A DNA stretch of 64,000 nt from Beta vulgaris subsp. vulgaris (taxonomy: Eukaryota > Streptophyta > Magnoliopsida > Caryophyllales > Amaranthaceae): contig NC_079206.1 of NCBI RefSeq assembly GCF_026745355.1, positions 5,725,044 to 5,789,043 on the forward strand. The letters are read 5' to 3'. This document shows, one piece after another, positions 34,493-45,447 of the stretch. Under the pieces are notes generated by a model. That model saw only the letters and a program-made list of their open reading frames with translations, was not told the DNA's origin and did no database searches. The number at the start of each line of letters is the position of its first letter. The stretch's first letter is position 1. The position numbers and the translations under genes were made by a program.

Positions 34493-36059
34493 ATGGGGTC
34501 AGCAGAGGAGGGAGGGGACTTTGGCCTTCAAGAGCTGCTGGAAATAGAAGGCATGGAGGATGAGTTGCTGATGCATGAGATGTGGACACATTACAACAGT
34601 GAAGATGACACAGAGGATGATGATGATGGAGGTACAGCAGCAGCAGATGGCAGTGAATCAGAGCAACCAAATCACCAAGGTAACCCAGAACAACAAAACA
34701 CAGAAATAGAACACAATGTAAGTTCAACAACCCAAAAACCACATTTAACTTTAACAAAAAGAAGAATGTTGGTTGATGACCTACTTACCTCTGAAATAAA
34801 TGGTAAATTTGCATGGGGTTTAAAAACAGAAATAGCAAAAAAATATGGCATAAGTAGGATGACATTAGATAGGATATGGAAAGATGTCAAAAAACAGAGA
34901 GAAGCTGGGCATGCCATAGATGTGAGAAACAAAAAAGCAGGAAGATGTGGTAGGAAGCTTAAAGTATATGATGACAAATGGCTTCAGTCAGTCCCACTTA
35001 ATCTGAGGACAAGTATAAGGTCATTTGCTGGATATCTTAAAATCCCCCCTCCTCTGTTTACAGTCTATTGAAACGGGGCAAGCTGAGAAGTCACACTAGC
35101 AGCCCACCCAAAACTGACTGAAGATCATAAGATTCAAAGAATGAAGTGGGTGTTACAACACATATTACCAGCAACAAGGACACAACCACCTAAATTTGTT
35201 GACATGCAAAATGTTGTTCACATAGATGAGAAATGGTTTTATTTAAGTCCAGATATGAGAAGGTTTTATTTGCTTCCTGCTGAAGATGACCCTTATAGTT
35301 GCTGTCAGTCCAAGAGGTTTAAGATAAAAGCCATGTTCATGTGTGCCACATCTAGACCTATTAAGGACAGTGAGGGAAGGATGATACATGATGGGAAATT
35401 TGGTATCTACCCTTTTGTTGAGTATGCAAGAGCTAAGTATTCAACAAAAAACAGAAGGGCAGGTACTATGTTGACAAAGGCAATTGAAAGTGTTACACTA
35501 CCAGTTATGAGGGATATGATAGTTAACACTATCATACCTGCCATAATGAGGAATTGGCCAGAAGGTGTGTCCAAAGAAATCTACATACAACAAGACAATG
35601 CTAGACCTCACATTCATGCATCAGACCCACAATTTATTGCAGCAGCAAGTCAGAATAGATTCAATATCCAACTCATCAATCAACCAGCTCAGTCCCCTGA
35701 CTTAAATGTGCTAGACTTGGGGTTTTTTAGAGCAATTCAGGCACTACAATATCAATCATTTCCTAAGAACCTAGATGAACTGATTTTAAGAGTGCAGGAC
35801 TGTTATGATTTCTTTGACCCAGAAGTTTTGAAGTTCACTTGGTTGCAATTACAATATGTTATGGTAGAAATACTAAAGTGCAAAGGGGGGAACAATTTCA
35901 AGAATCCACACCATGCAAAGAGAAAGTTAGAGATTGGGATTACTTCCAGAAAATGTAACAGTGGACCAAGCTGTGATAGATGAGGCAGTTACATACTTGA
36001 ATGAGAGGTTTGTGAATGTAGGAGAAGCATTTGACTACTTAGATGCACATCAAGAGTAG
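34493..36059 (+). pseudogene. Mariner-like transposase (DD39D), frameshifted
   Basis: It would cut and paste the element at TA sites. The N terminus is acidic (EDDTEDDDDGG), followed by the helix-turn-helix region (about residues 84-130, KYGISRMTLDRIWKDV). The catalytic motifs are VVHIDEKWF (first Asp), YIQQDNARPH (second Asp) and SPDLNVLDLGFF (third Asp). There are 39 residues between the second and third Asp, diagnostic of plant mariners. The frame from 34493 shifts near 35055 and returns near 35105, with two stops read through in the original frame. A further shift near 35925 separates the C terminus, which continues to the stop at 36057-36059. The protein would be about 520 residues, normal for the group. 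It is probably non-functional unless these are sequencing indels. Confidence 0.85.
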
Positions 36060-36630
36060 AATGGGCAGAAGATGTGGCAAGTTTTTTTTTGAACATAACT
36101 ACACTGTGTATGAAGGAAAAGAATGGGGAGCAACTTTTTGGTATATATCTAGTATAGAAGAAGATGAAGGATCTACTTGCACAAATACACATGATCTACT
36201 TTTTGTTAAAGATTATGGACAACATGAAGCAACACTTCTAAGCAAACCAGAAAGTTTTTTGGGGGTTCTTGTTTAGTTATTAGAGTATTTTGTACATGTT
36301 CAAGGACTGGTTTGTATAAGCAGTGATGCAAGCATTTAATGAAGTGAAGCAATTATGGTTATTTTTATTCTTTTGCATGTCAACAAGTTTAAATTAAGGT
36401 GTGTGTTTTTAAAATCCATCAGGGTTAATTCAATGGCTCATTGAGGAAGCAATGGATGATTTAAAACCTCAACTTATTGGTTTAACACCAATAAGGAGCA
36501 AATCATCTATTGCTCTTCAAGCCCAATGTATGAGTCCCTTCATCATTTGGATTTTACTTTTTAAAATACATTTGGGACTCAAGGAGGGAAGCAAGAGGGA
36601 CTCATTGTGTAAACAGTGGGGGACTTAACT
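36060..36630. other. Region downstream of the mariner transposase
   Basis: This is probably 3' UTR and spacer. An ORF at 36043-36276 overlaps the transposase end and has no recognisable domain. I see no other feature. Confidence 0.4.
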
Positions 36631-36639
36631 TAACTCAGC

Positions 36640-37620
36640 ACCCAAAAACAGAAGGCAACCAAAAAACAGAAGGCAACCAAAAACAGAAGTACATCATTAG
36701 CCATTTGTTCATCCTCAAACCTCCTATCCAAACCAACACCCATAGGCTTCCCAAATATACATGCCAACCACATACACAAGGCAACCAAAAACAGCCAACC
36801 AAAATCCACAATCCAACCAAAAACAGAAGCCTACCTAAATCAGAACCCAACCAACACTTTCATAGGCAACCAAAAACAGCCAACCAAAATATTCATAGGC
36901 AACCAAATACACAATCCAACCAAAAACAGAAGCCTACCAAAATCAGAACCCAACCAACACTTTCATAGGCAACCAAAAACAGCAAACCAAAATATGCATA
37001 GGCAACCAAATACACATTCCAACCAAAAAATATTCATACCCAACCAAATACACAAGGCAACCAAAAACAGGCAACCAAAATACAAAATCCAACCTAAAAC
37101 AGAAGCATACCAAAAGCAGAACCCAACCACCATTTTCATAGGCAACCAAATACACAATCCAACCATAAAATATTCATAGCCAACCATATACACAATCCAA
37201 CCAAAAACATAAGCCAACCAAAAACAGAACCCAACCACCATTTTCATAGGCAACCAAATACACAATCCAACCATAAAATATTCATAGCCAACCATATACA
37301 CAATCCAACCAAAAACATAAGCCAACCAAAAAAAAACCAACCACCATTTTCATAGGCAACCAAATACACAATCCAACCATAACATATTCATAGCCAACCA
37401 TATACACAATCCAACCAAAAACATAAGCCAACCAAAAACAGAACCCAACCAACAGATTTATAGGCAACCCCAAATCAGACCCCAAGCAACAGTTTATAGG
37501 CATCCAAAAACACAATCCAACCAAAATAATATCATAGGCAACCAATAATAGGCAACAGCAAACCAATAGGAATTTCAGGGACTCAAATTAACTAAAAGGC
37601 AACGAAAAACAGAAGGCAAT
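36640..37620. repeat. Minisatellite of CCAACCAAAAACAG-type units
   Basis: Higher-order repeats of about 70-110 bp are built from CAACCAAAAACAGAAGCC, CATAGGCAACCAAATACACA and ATATTCATAGCCAACCA words. Open frames on both strands are by-products of the repeat. It sits exactly between the two convergent genes of the mariner-like element. Confidence 0.85.
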
Positions 37621-37644
37621 AAAAAGAGTTAGTATGATAGAACC

Positions 37645-39484
37645 TCAGGGAGTCAAAGTACTCTCCTTTCTCCTGATAAGGAAGCAATGAGTATCAGGAT
37701 CAAGTTCTGATGAAGTGCAGGGACTCATTGGAATTTCAAGCTCACCCTCACCATCCTCAGCCTCCTCATCATCCAGCAGTTCTTCAACCACATCGAAAAC
37801 CTTAAAACCCCCATCAGACTCAACATACATAGCATAAACAGTGCCTTCATCGTCGTAGACGTTGAAGGACTTAGAAGCACAACCCAAACACTGACATCTG
37901 TCCTTCCTCTGACACCCCACAATGTCCTTCTCCTTCTCCTTCCCCTTATCCTTCTCATTCTCCTTCACCTCTTGAACTTTACCATTCTTCCCAACAGTGT
38001 AAAAACACGGAGCCTTTAAAGCACAAACAATCTCATGGGTAGAACGGAGAATTTCCTTACCTTTTCCCCCATCCCCTTCTTCCTCAACCCTAGATCTAGG
38101 CCTCAACCTCTGTGAAATAGGTCTGGGGTCAAAGATCTTCTTAACTTGGGGACTCATTTTTTTAGGGTTGGAAGAAGAAGAGGGACGGAATTCCCTTGGT
38201 AACCCCGTTACCTGATAAAACTCATCAACCACCACACCCAAAGCCTTGAAGGCATAAGAGCGAAGCAAGTGCTTTGCATCTCCACTGTCATAGAGCCTCC
38301 TTTGTAACACCCCAAAACTTTGGTTCTAAAACTTTATAAAATATTCACTTTTCATTAAAATATCTGACCAAACTTTTAGGGTGTTACCGCCGCATCTATT
38401 GTTCAAAATAAATGCAAGGCTAATTATTAGAAATAAAAATTTAACTCACAAACCAAAGTATCAAAATAACCAAACTAAGTTGTCTAATTTAAACCAAACC
38501 AAAACTAAACAATCTCAAATGACAGTACTGTTATTAAACTAGGTGAACTTAAAAACTATAAATTCACTCATTCCTGCAACGTAGTCCCTTTCACCAACCT
38601 GCACAATATAAATAGGAAAAGAGCAAAGAAAAACAAAAACACAAAAATTAGCGAAAGCTAAGTAATTACAACTCCATCCCGTAAAATAATAATAATAATA
38701 ATAGTTATATTTTAAAAATAATTTTTATAACATACATACAAATATAATACAATGCAGACAAGTATAACATAATACAGACAAGTATATAATATGATTAACC
38801 ATTTCAATTATTCAAGTTTATATGAGTCATACACAACAATTTTATTTATTAGAAGGGAATTGAACGTCAGTAGGCCGGGACTAATCCCAGTAACCACCTA
38901 CTTCAACATGGGTCGTCACCCAATAAATTAAGAGCAATTGCCAATATCGTTTTGCAGAACGTCCCTAGTGTGCACACCCCTCACTAATCTAATGGGTATC
39001 CGCAATGCGCACCAATAGTATTAGGAGGAAGACAATAAAGAGTTGTAACAGAATAAAAATCAAGTACTGTTCATCACCTATGGAGGATCCAAGTCCACAG
39101 GATAATTCCCTCAATATTATTTCCACTTTACGTGATTAATATATTTTAATAGTTGTGACACATCAAACATCACATTAACATTAGCAGGAACATCTTCAGT
39201 TCAATAAATAATTTTCACAATTTAACCACTTAATATAATTACGATTATAACGTCCATAATTCGTAGTAACCAATACATCCATCATTAGAGCCTCAAAGAG
39301 TCACCATATCAACTTATACCGTTCGAAACATCATTAACTCATTAATTTTACCCCGTAAGTTACATTACCAATGTTAATATAATTTTAATACGATGGTATA
39401 ATTAGGTACATTAAAAATCCAGATTCATAACAGCAATACCAGTAGATACATATATATTATACGCAGGGATAATAGTACTATAGC

Positions 39485-39523
<39 letters not shown>

Positions 39524-40740
39524 TATTATTTTAGTCATAGAAAGTACTATACGATTCCTGTCACATAATATACATCTAACATAAACATAGAATCACATAA
39601 CCACATGTATTACACATAGCACATACAATTCCTAACGGGATTCTAGTTGTTGATGGACAATGTGAATTACCTTGCACGCGTCCCAAGTATAGCAATATCA
39701 ACTAAAATTCGCCTCCTACGAAGTTTCCGTCTACAACAAATAATATTACCTAAAGTTAGTCACTTGATATAATATCCCGCAAATAATTAATCAAAATTAC
39801 AAGATTAATAATAAGAAGGTTGAAAAGAAACGAAAAAAAAATCTAAAACTTTATACTTGAAACCAAAAAAAGTGCCATGCTCACATTGTGATTTGTGAAA
39901 GGGAAAAGAATTATTATTTTTTTTTTTTTTTTTTTTGAAAAACTTTCATGTGGCAGCATACAGCAAGTCACAACCCACGTGAACTTGCTGCACATGTACC
40001 ACTTTCTTTTTCTTTTTTTTTTGTTTAAAAAAAAAATCAAAACCTGGGCATCAAAACATCCCACAGCACGCGAAAAGAAAGGTGAAGAAAGAGAAAGGAA
40101 GAAGAAAGAGAAAGAAGAAGGAAGAAGAAAGAAGAAGAAGACCCGTGCTGGATTCCGGTCAAGTCGTCGGAGTCTCGGTATCGGGTTTTAAAACAATATT
40201 TTTTTTTTCTGGTTGAAACCTTCGAAACACAACAATGGTGATTCTAGATCTGAAATTTAGAACTTACCAAAGAGATGAAGAAAGTGAATTGCGTGAGAAT
40301 TTTTTTGGGTGTTTGGGGATATATATATGTATGTAAATCTAGGGTTTCACTAAAAGATAAGTATTTAAAAATTTCAGAATTTTCTTTTCTCTCTATCTTT
40401 CTTTTGAACGGAAAAAAATTCTGATTTAAAAAAAAAATTCTGATTTCGAAATTTTTTTTTTTTTTTAAAACCATAAAAATCTAATTTAATAAGTAAAACA
40501 GTTTCATAAAAAAATCTGATTTATTATGATTTTACTCTATTTTTCAGAATAAAATCTTATTATAACAAAATAAATTTTATAAAATAATTATAAAAATTTG
40601 GGATATTACATCCTTGGCCAAGGAGACCCAGTCTGCAATGCAAGCATCAACTCGCGAATAGAGTCAGACTCATCAGCATCGTCAGTTTGGAACAAGGCAT
40701 CAACAAGGGGTTGGAGGTCAGGCACAAAATTCTTCGGCAT
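37645..40740 (-). pseudogene. Unknown 260-codon gene of the mariner-like element, split by a solo LTR
   Basis: The first part (40740 down to about 40611) starts MPKNFVPDLQPLVDALF and has an acidic stretch (DDADESDS). The second (about 38302 down to 37645) starts RRLYDSGDAKHLLRSYAFKA. Leaving out the solo LTR and one TCCTT copy joins them in the same frame, giving 261 codons with the stop. The second part has a Lys/Glu-rich linker (KENEKDKGKEKEKD), a Cys cluster CQRKDRCQCLGCASK that might bind metal, and an acidic C-terminal region (LLDDEEAEDGEGE). I do not recognise the family. The gene opposes the transposase, inside the same TIRs. It could be a captured host gene or an accessory factor of the element. 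A GA-rich leader lies upstream (40750-41000). Confidence 0.6.
38303..40610 (-). mobile_element. Solo LTR (2308 bp) with perfect TCCTT duplication
   Basis: It starts TGTAACACCCCAAAAC and ends GGGATATTACA, the TG...CA borders of an LTR. TCCTT flanks it on both sides (38298-38302, 40611-40615). No internal retrotransposon genes are present, so it is a solo LTR, left by recombination between two LTRs. On the minus strand a TATA-like ATATATATATCCCC lies near 40310-40330, with CT-rich leader sequence behind it, suggesting minus-strand transcription. An (AAT)n microsatellite is at 39484-39535. The TGTAACACCCC end resembles that of the gypsy LTR at 56202. Confidence 0.85.
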
Positions 40741-41699
40741 TTTTCTAGGGTTTTGTTCAAGAACTTTTGAGGGGAGATTTGAAGAGAAATCGAAAGTTTC
40801 AAGAGAAGAATGGAGAAATCGAAAGTTTTAAGGGGAGATTTGAAGAGGAAGTGAAGAAATCTAGAGAGAGAAAATGAAGTTCAGTAGAGAGAGGAAGAGA
40901 AGATCAGAAGAGGAGAAATGGAAGTGGAGAGAGAGAAGATGAAGTTTTAGAGAGAGAGAAGGTCGAAGTTTTAGGGTTAGGGAATGGGAGGGTTGGGAAC
41001 TGGGGAAGATCTTTAATGGGGGGATGAATCAGTTGGGGAAGGGGGTTGAATGTAGTTAATGATCTGGGGAAGATGAATAGGTAGTGGGGGGTTTTAATTT
41101 TGGTGGGAATGGTTAAAATCTGATTAGATTAGGTAGGGATTTAATAGGATAGATTAAGAGTGTTTTAATTTTTAAATGGGTAGTTAGTAAGGGTAATATG
41201 GACATTTCCCAAGGCAAAAGTTACTAAATAAGGAAATTTTAAAAAGTGTAACATCTATTTAAAACCATGCAATTTTAGGAAAGTGTAACATCTAAAAAAA
41301 AACGGAGGAAGTACAAGAAAATATACTAATGTGGGATCTTGTTAGATTCGACTCAATGTTTAGTTTCATAATATCCATTTTTGAAATTTTTTATTAATAA
41401 GAAATTGAAGATATCGAAGGTCAAAAGTCAGTTTTGGTAACCGTATAAAAAAAGAAACAAGTATTGTATTATGAGACGAATGTAGTTTATTATTACTTAG
41501 AAATATATTTTATGTTAACATGATATTGTAAAATATTGCAATTGATACATTGTAAAAATATAAATAATAGTAATTGATATAGTATGAAGGAGAAGCAAGT
41601 GAGTTTGTTTCACTCTTGTATTAACCATCGAACAATTTAGACTATTACATGGATCTGTATGAAATGAGATCGAAAATTTACGACATTATTAGGCATGAC

Positions 41700-42220
41700 T
41701 AGGAATGGCAACGGGTCGGACTTGGACCGGATTATATATGCATAATCCGACTCCGACCCTACAGAAAGTCGGATTTTAAATCCGAGTCCGACTCCGAGAT
41801 CCGACCCGACCTAAAATCCGAACATCCGACTCCGAGATCCGACCTGACTTAAAATCCGGACATCCGACTTAAAATCCGAACATCCGACTCCGAACCTGAT
41901 CCGACTTATCTTTCTTCCAATTGTTTAATCATTTTTCTGTGGGAAAAGCCTACATAATACAACTGGCTGAAAGTCGAAGTCAGATTATACATAAATAATA
42001 CATTACATAAATAAGAAAAAAGGATTGATTGACTCAAAGTCGGAGTCGGATTCGGATGTCGGATTATTTTATGAGATCCAACTCCGACCCTCCTCCGACT
42101 CGGAGTCGGATTTTTCAAACGGAGTCGGAGTCGGATTACTTTTTTGTCGGAGTCAACTCGGATTTTTTCCTTCGGATCGGAGCGGACTAGGGTCGGATTC
42201 GGATTGGATTGCCATCCCTA
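41700..42220. mobile_element. hAT MITE with perfect 8-bp target duplication
   Basis: The ends TAGGAATGGCAACGG and (reverse) TAGGGATGGCAATCC are flanked by GGCATGAC (41692-41699, 42221-42228). The interior has repeated TCCGACTCCGA words in both orientations. Confidence 0.9.
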
Positions 42221-42309
42221 GGCATGACCATCATCAGGCAGAAGAACAACACCATTCGAAAATTATCAGTATGTCATGTTGTGAAGATTTATAGAAAGTC
42301 GGGTACTAT

Positions 42310-43268
42310 TTTATTTTAGGAAAAATTCCTGAGGTACCCTTGAGGTTTGGCGTAACTTTCAAATTATCCCTCACATTTCCAAACTATCTGAAGTTTATGT
42401 TTGTGCTCAAAATACCCTACTCTTGACGCAACCCTAACGCCATTAACTTTTTCTCCCTCTCTCTTCAGTTTTCTCTCGTTTCTCCCACCATCGTCCATTT
42501 GTGACATTCTAAACCTCAGAAATTTCTTTTTCTCCTCCCACCATCCTCCATTACTATTTTTGTTGAATTTTCGAGTAGTTTGTTAAATAAAAATATAACC
42601 GGTTTTTTCACCAAATACCCCTGACAAATCGCGAAATTCACCATATACCCTCAATGTTTCAGATATTCACCATATACCCCTGAGTTTTCAAAACCGTGCA
42701 CCATATAACCTTTTTCTAACGGACGTTAGGTTGCCGTTTGCTTTATTTATGATTTTGCCATCATTATTCACTAACCCTAATTTAAACCCTAATCCCTAAC
42801 CTAACCCTAAAATCTAAATCCTAACCCACCCCCTCCCCTACATCAGCCCCCCACCCCACCCCATCCCTCACCTCTCCCCCTCCCCCACCGCCGCAGCACC
42901 GCTCCCCCGCCCCCTCCCCTCCGCCGCAACCCCCCTCCCCCGTCAGCCTGCCTCTGGCCCATCTTCTCGACAACGTGATGTTTTCTCCTCAGCACCACCA
43001 TTGCTCCTGCTTTCCTCCCTCTTCGGTTTATGCTGCTGCTCCATCGCTCGACCACCAGGCGTACCACCTTGCTCGCATCAACGCTGCTCCCGTGCCGTGC
43101 TTTTCTCTCCTCCTTCACTGCCACGGGGATCGGGGCTGGGGAAATCACGGGGGAGAGGGGATGGGTTGGCAGAGGAAGGGGGTTGCGACCCCCTTAATTG
43201 CTGCGCGGTTAAAACCGCCGCAATAGGCCACTTAATGACCGCAACAATAAGCATTTATTCTACTAGTG
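42310..43268. mobile_element. Patchwork of MULE ends and a CACTA terminus
   Basis: A terminus-like sequence starting AGGAAAAATTCCTGAGGTAC (about 42317) is followed by the left end of the MULE family seen at 1105 (CGGTTTTTTCACCAAATACC from 42600), with the same CTAACGGACGTTAGG and GC-rich interior. Near 43170 the MULE stops and a CACTA-type end takes over: reading inwards from 43268, CACTAGTAGAATAAATGC. Neither element has its other end nearby. The GC-rich ORFs at 42843-43279 are not convincing genes. Confidence 0.6.
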
Positions 43269-43269
43269 T

Positions 43270-44552
43270 AATCAAATAAAAAGTTCCTTTCATTTTCGGG
43301 ATGTTGGATGAGAAGAAACTCTCACATCTAGCAAACATATTTTTTTTTTATCTTGATAGTGATGTATTATGGAGTGGTATTGTCTGGTGTGTTCATGATT
43401 GTAATATAATGTAAGTATGTAACAGATTGTCTTTTTTTAGCTTTATCATCAAATCTTAATAATTAGTGAGCTCGTTTGCCAATTAGGGTTTTTGTTGTGA
43501 AATGGAGGAGTTAGTGAGCTGATAACTTGAAAATGTTTGTTCCTTTTAGTGAGCATAGAAATAGGTCACAAGCTATATGAGCCTAATAATTTATTGATTT
43601 TTATGTATATTTTCTATGTAACCTCCTTTTCAAAATAATTGCAATATGTATGGTTATTGCAACTCTAATATGTATGGTTACTGCATGGAACTAAATCGTT
43701 GGAGGAAAAAGTCGGCACGAACAACGCACCATCAAGTTAGAGATAGAGAACAAAACATTATTTTGCTATTATTCGAAATTTCCTAAGAAAGCATGTGTTG
43801 CAAATATTTTGAAACAGAGGAGGTTTTGATGCTTGCTACTCCGTAAATTACTAGAATGGTCTCTCTATTGGTTCTAGTACAAATTTTTGTTCTCGTTTAG
43901 TCCAGATTAAGAAAAAATATGCCCTTGCAACATTTTACATGATGTTTTACTGGTTTTCTGTGAAACTTAAAAGTCTATAAGACTATATCGTGGTCCATGT
44001 AGATGAAGAAATGGTTTATGTAGTCATTGTCTCGTGACTCTTTCTGTCACATATCTTTTCACTAACCACACCAATCCATCAGCATATGCCTATACTATGA
44101 CGATATCATTTTGTTGAGTGCTTGAGCTCATAATGCTGTATGCTACCCTTTAATAGTTGTTGATCAAGACATTTTTAAGTTTTAAGAAAAATCAAGTAAT
44201 TGTGAGAATTTACCATCTATCTATGTGTATCGTACTATCTTGTGGACTTTGGAGCTTTGAATCTTGAAATTGACAATTTAAGGGTCGTGGGCAATGAGAG
44301 AAAAATAAGGTTTCATAATTGGTGGAAAATTAATTCTCCATAAATTAAGTATAGATGCACTTATATAAACATGGAAGGATTGTCTTGGGCCCATGAGAAA
44401 CCAAATTATTTTCTATTTGCTTTACAAATATGCACTTCACTTCTTTTTCTCACCTTACGTCTCCACTATTTTCCCTGATGTGAAATTTATTATACTCCCT
44501 CTCTAATAAATTAACTTCAACATTTCAATTTGCACGCATTTTAAGGAAGCAA
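43270..44552. other. Non-coding DNA
   Basis: No gene or clear repeat was seen. The sequence is AT-rich with scattered stops in all frames. Confidence 0.5.
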
Positions 44553-44815
44553 CTAGCTATTAGACCCGGGCTATGCCCCGGATAAAAAAAAATTCATTTA
44601 TTAATATAATACGTTATGATAGTAACACTAAGTACAACTTAGCCTAGTGGTTAGAACTTTAGTATTGTACTTGAGGTCTTGAGATCAAGCCCTATACTAT
44701 GCAATTTCTTAATCTTTTTTATTGTACATGTATTACATGAACAAAAACTCCATAGGGAGAGTGCCACGTGGCACAGTTTCTTGTTTTTGTACGCCTTTTA
44801 ATATATTTGTATAGA
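44553..44815 (-). mobile_element. Short Helitron (263 bp)
   Basis: On the minus strand it starts TCTATACAAATATATTAAAA at 44815 and ends ...CCCGGGTCTAATAGCTAG at 44553. The GGGGCATAGCCCGGG hairpin precedes the end. The flanks are A and T as expected. The interior has tRNA-promoter-like words (TAGCCTAGTGGTTAG and GAGATCAAGCCC), also found in the copy at 53716. Confidence 0.8.
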
Positions 44816-44868
44816 TTTAATAGTGTAAATGTATAAATTAATCAAATGATTTTGATACAAAGCAAAGT

Positions 44869-45073
44869 TTTTTTTAAGTTAGTAAGATGAAATATCTTAT
44901 TGAATTAGCACCTTGCACAAGTATAACGAGCCAGGTTTGCAGGCCAGACTCCTTAGAGGAAGGAATGATGGTAAGGGAAACCTCACCCAAAGAGTAGTCC
45001 TTAGTGGGATTTGATTCCATGACTTTAAAGTCATGAGACCAAATCTTTACCACTAGGCCAAGTCTTGCTTGAT
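44869..45073 (-). mobile_element. tRNA-derived SINE with 16-bp target duplication
   Basis: On the minus strand, box A-like TGGCCTAGTGGTAAAG is followed by box B-like GGAATCAAATCCC, and a 3' region ends in an A tract. The 16-bp direct repeats TGATACAAAGCAAAGT (44853-44868, 45074-45089) are perfect. It does not encode a protein and depends on LINE machinery. Confidence 0.85.
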
Positions 45074-45447
45074 TGATACAAAGCAAAGTGTGTCTCTAAC
45101 GAAAGAAAGAGCGATACATGTTCTTTTAAATTTGTATTTTAAAAACTACTAGGCTTTTAACTGCTATAGTATAGATATAGATTTTGGCATGGAGTATACT
45201 ATACTATTTGTAGGCACTACTCCATTGAGTCATTGACTATTGTCCATTTGTCCGCCATGACGTTAACGTCAATTCTAATACTTGTACAATGCAACTAATA
45301 ACAATTATATTACATTGCCGACAAAATGAACACAAACATTGGCTTTTTAACCATAAATATATATGCTACTATTACTAATACAGTAATACTACTACACTGC
45401 ACAGGTCGTGGAAGAATCGCAAAAACTTAGGAACATACATAGTATTA

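Larger units (their letters stand above)
33922..41311 (+). mobile_element. Plant mariner-like element (DD39D) with a second convergent gene
   Basis: The termini CTTCCTCCGTT, T tract, AKATGTTACACTTTC are inverted at the two ends and flanked by TA (33920-33921, 41312-41313), the Tc1/mariner duplication. The element is 7390 bp long, or about 5.08 kb without the solo LTR at 38303-40610. On the plus strand it has a mariner transposase gene (34493-36059). On the minus strand, starting near the right end, it has an unrelated 260-codon reading frame (37645-40740). The two converge on a minisatellite of about 1 kb. Both genes lie within one pair of TIRs. Confidence 0.8.
33840..41480. mobile_element. 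Stowaway-type MITE that received the mariner-like element
   Basis: The outer sequences TTCGTCCCATAATATAGTAC (33840) and, reversed from 41480, TTCGTCTCATAATACAATAC are inverted repeats just outside the mariner termini. The inner right part shares GGGATCTTGTTAGATTCG with other MITEs of this window (425-540, 2880-2900). Removing 33922-41311 would leave a MITE of about 250 bp. TA (33838-33839) flanks the left side; the right has TG, so the duplication is imperfect. Confidence 0.6.

Noticed and set aside
36635..37566. Long ORFs rich in Trp, Val, Gly and Leu on the minus strand that look like membrane proteins
   Set aside because: They are by-products of the CCAACCAAAAACAG minisatellite and have no homology pattern.
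39895..40191. Lys/Glu-rich ORF of 98 codons
   Set aside because: It is the purine-rich leader of the solo LTR read in the antisense direction.
38303..40610. The 2.3-kb interruption as a normal intron of the 260-codon gene
   Set aside because: The borders are TGTAACACC...ATTACA with a perfect 5-bp duplication, not GT-AG in the right place, and the sequence has LTR features.
42843..43279. GC-rich ORFs with Pro/Cys/His content
   Set aside because: They span the join of a MULE fragment and a CACTA end; the composition, not coding constraint, keeps the frames open.
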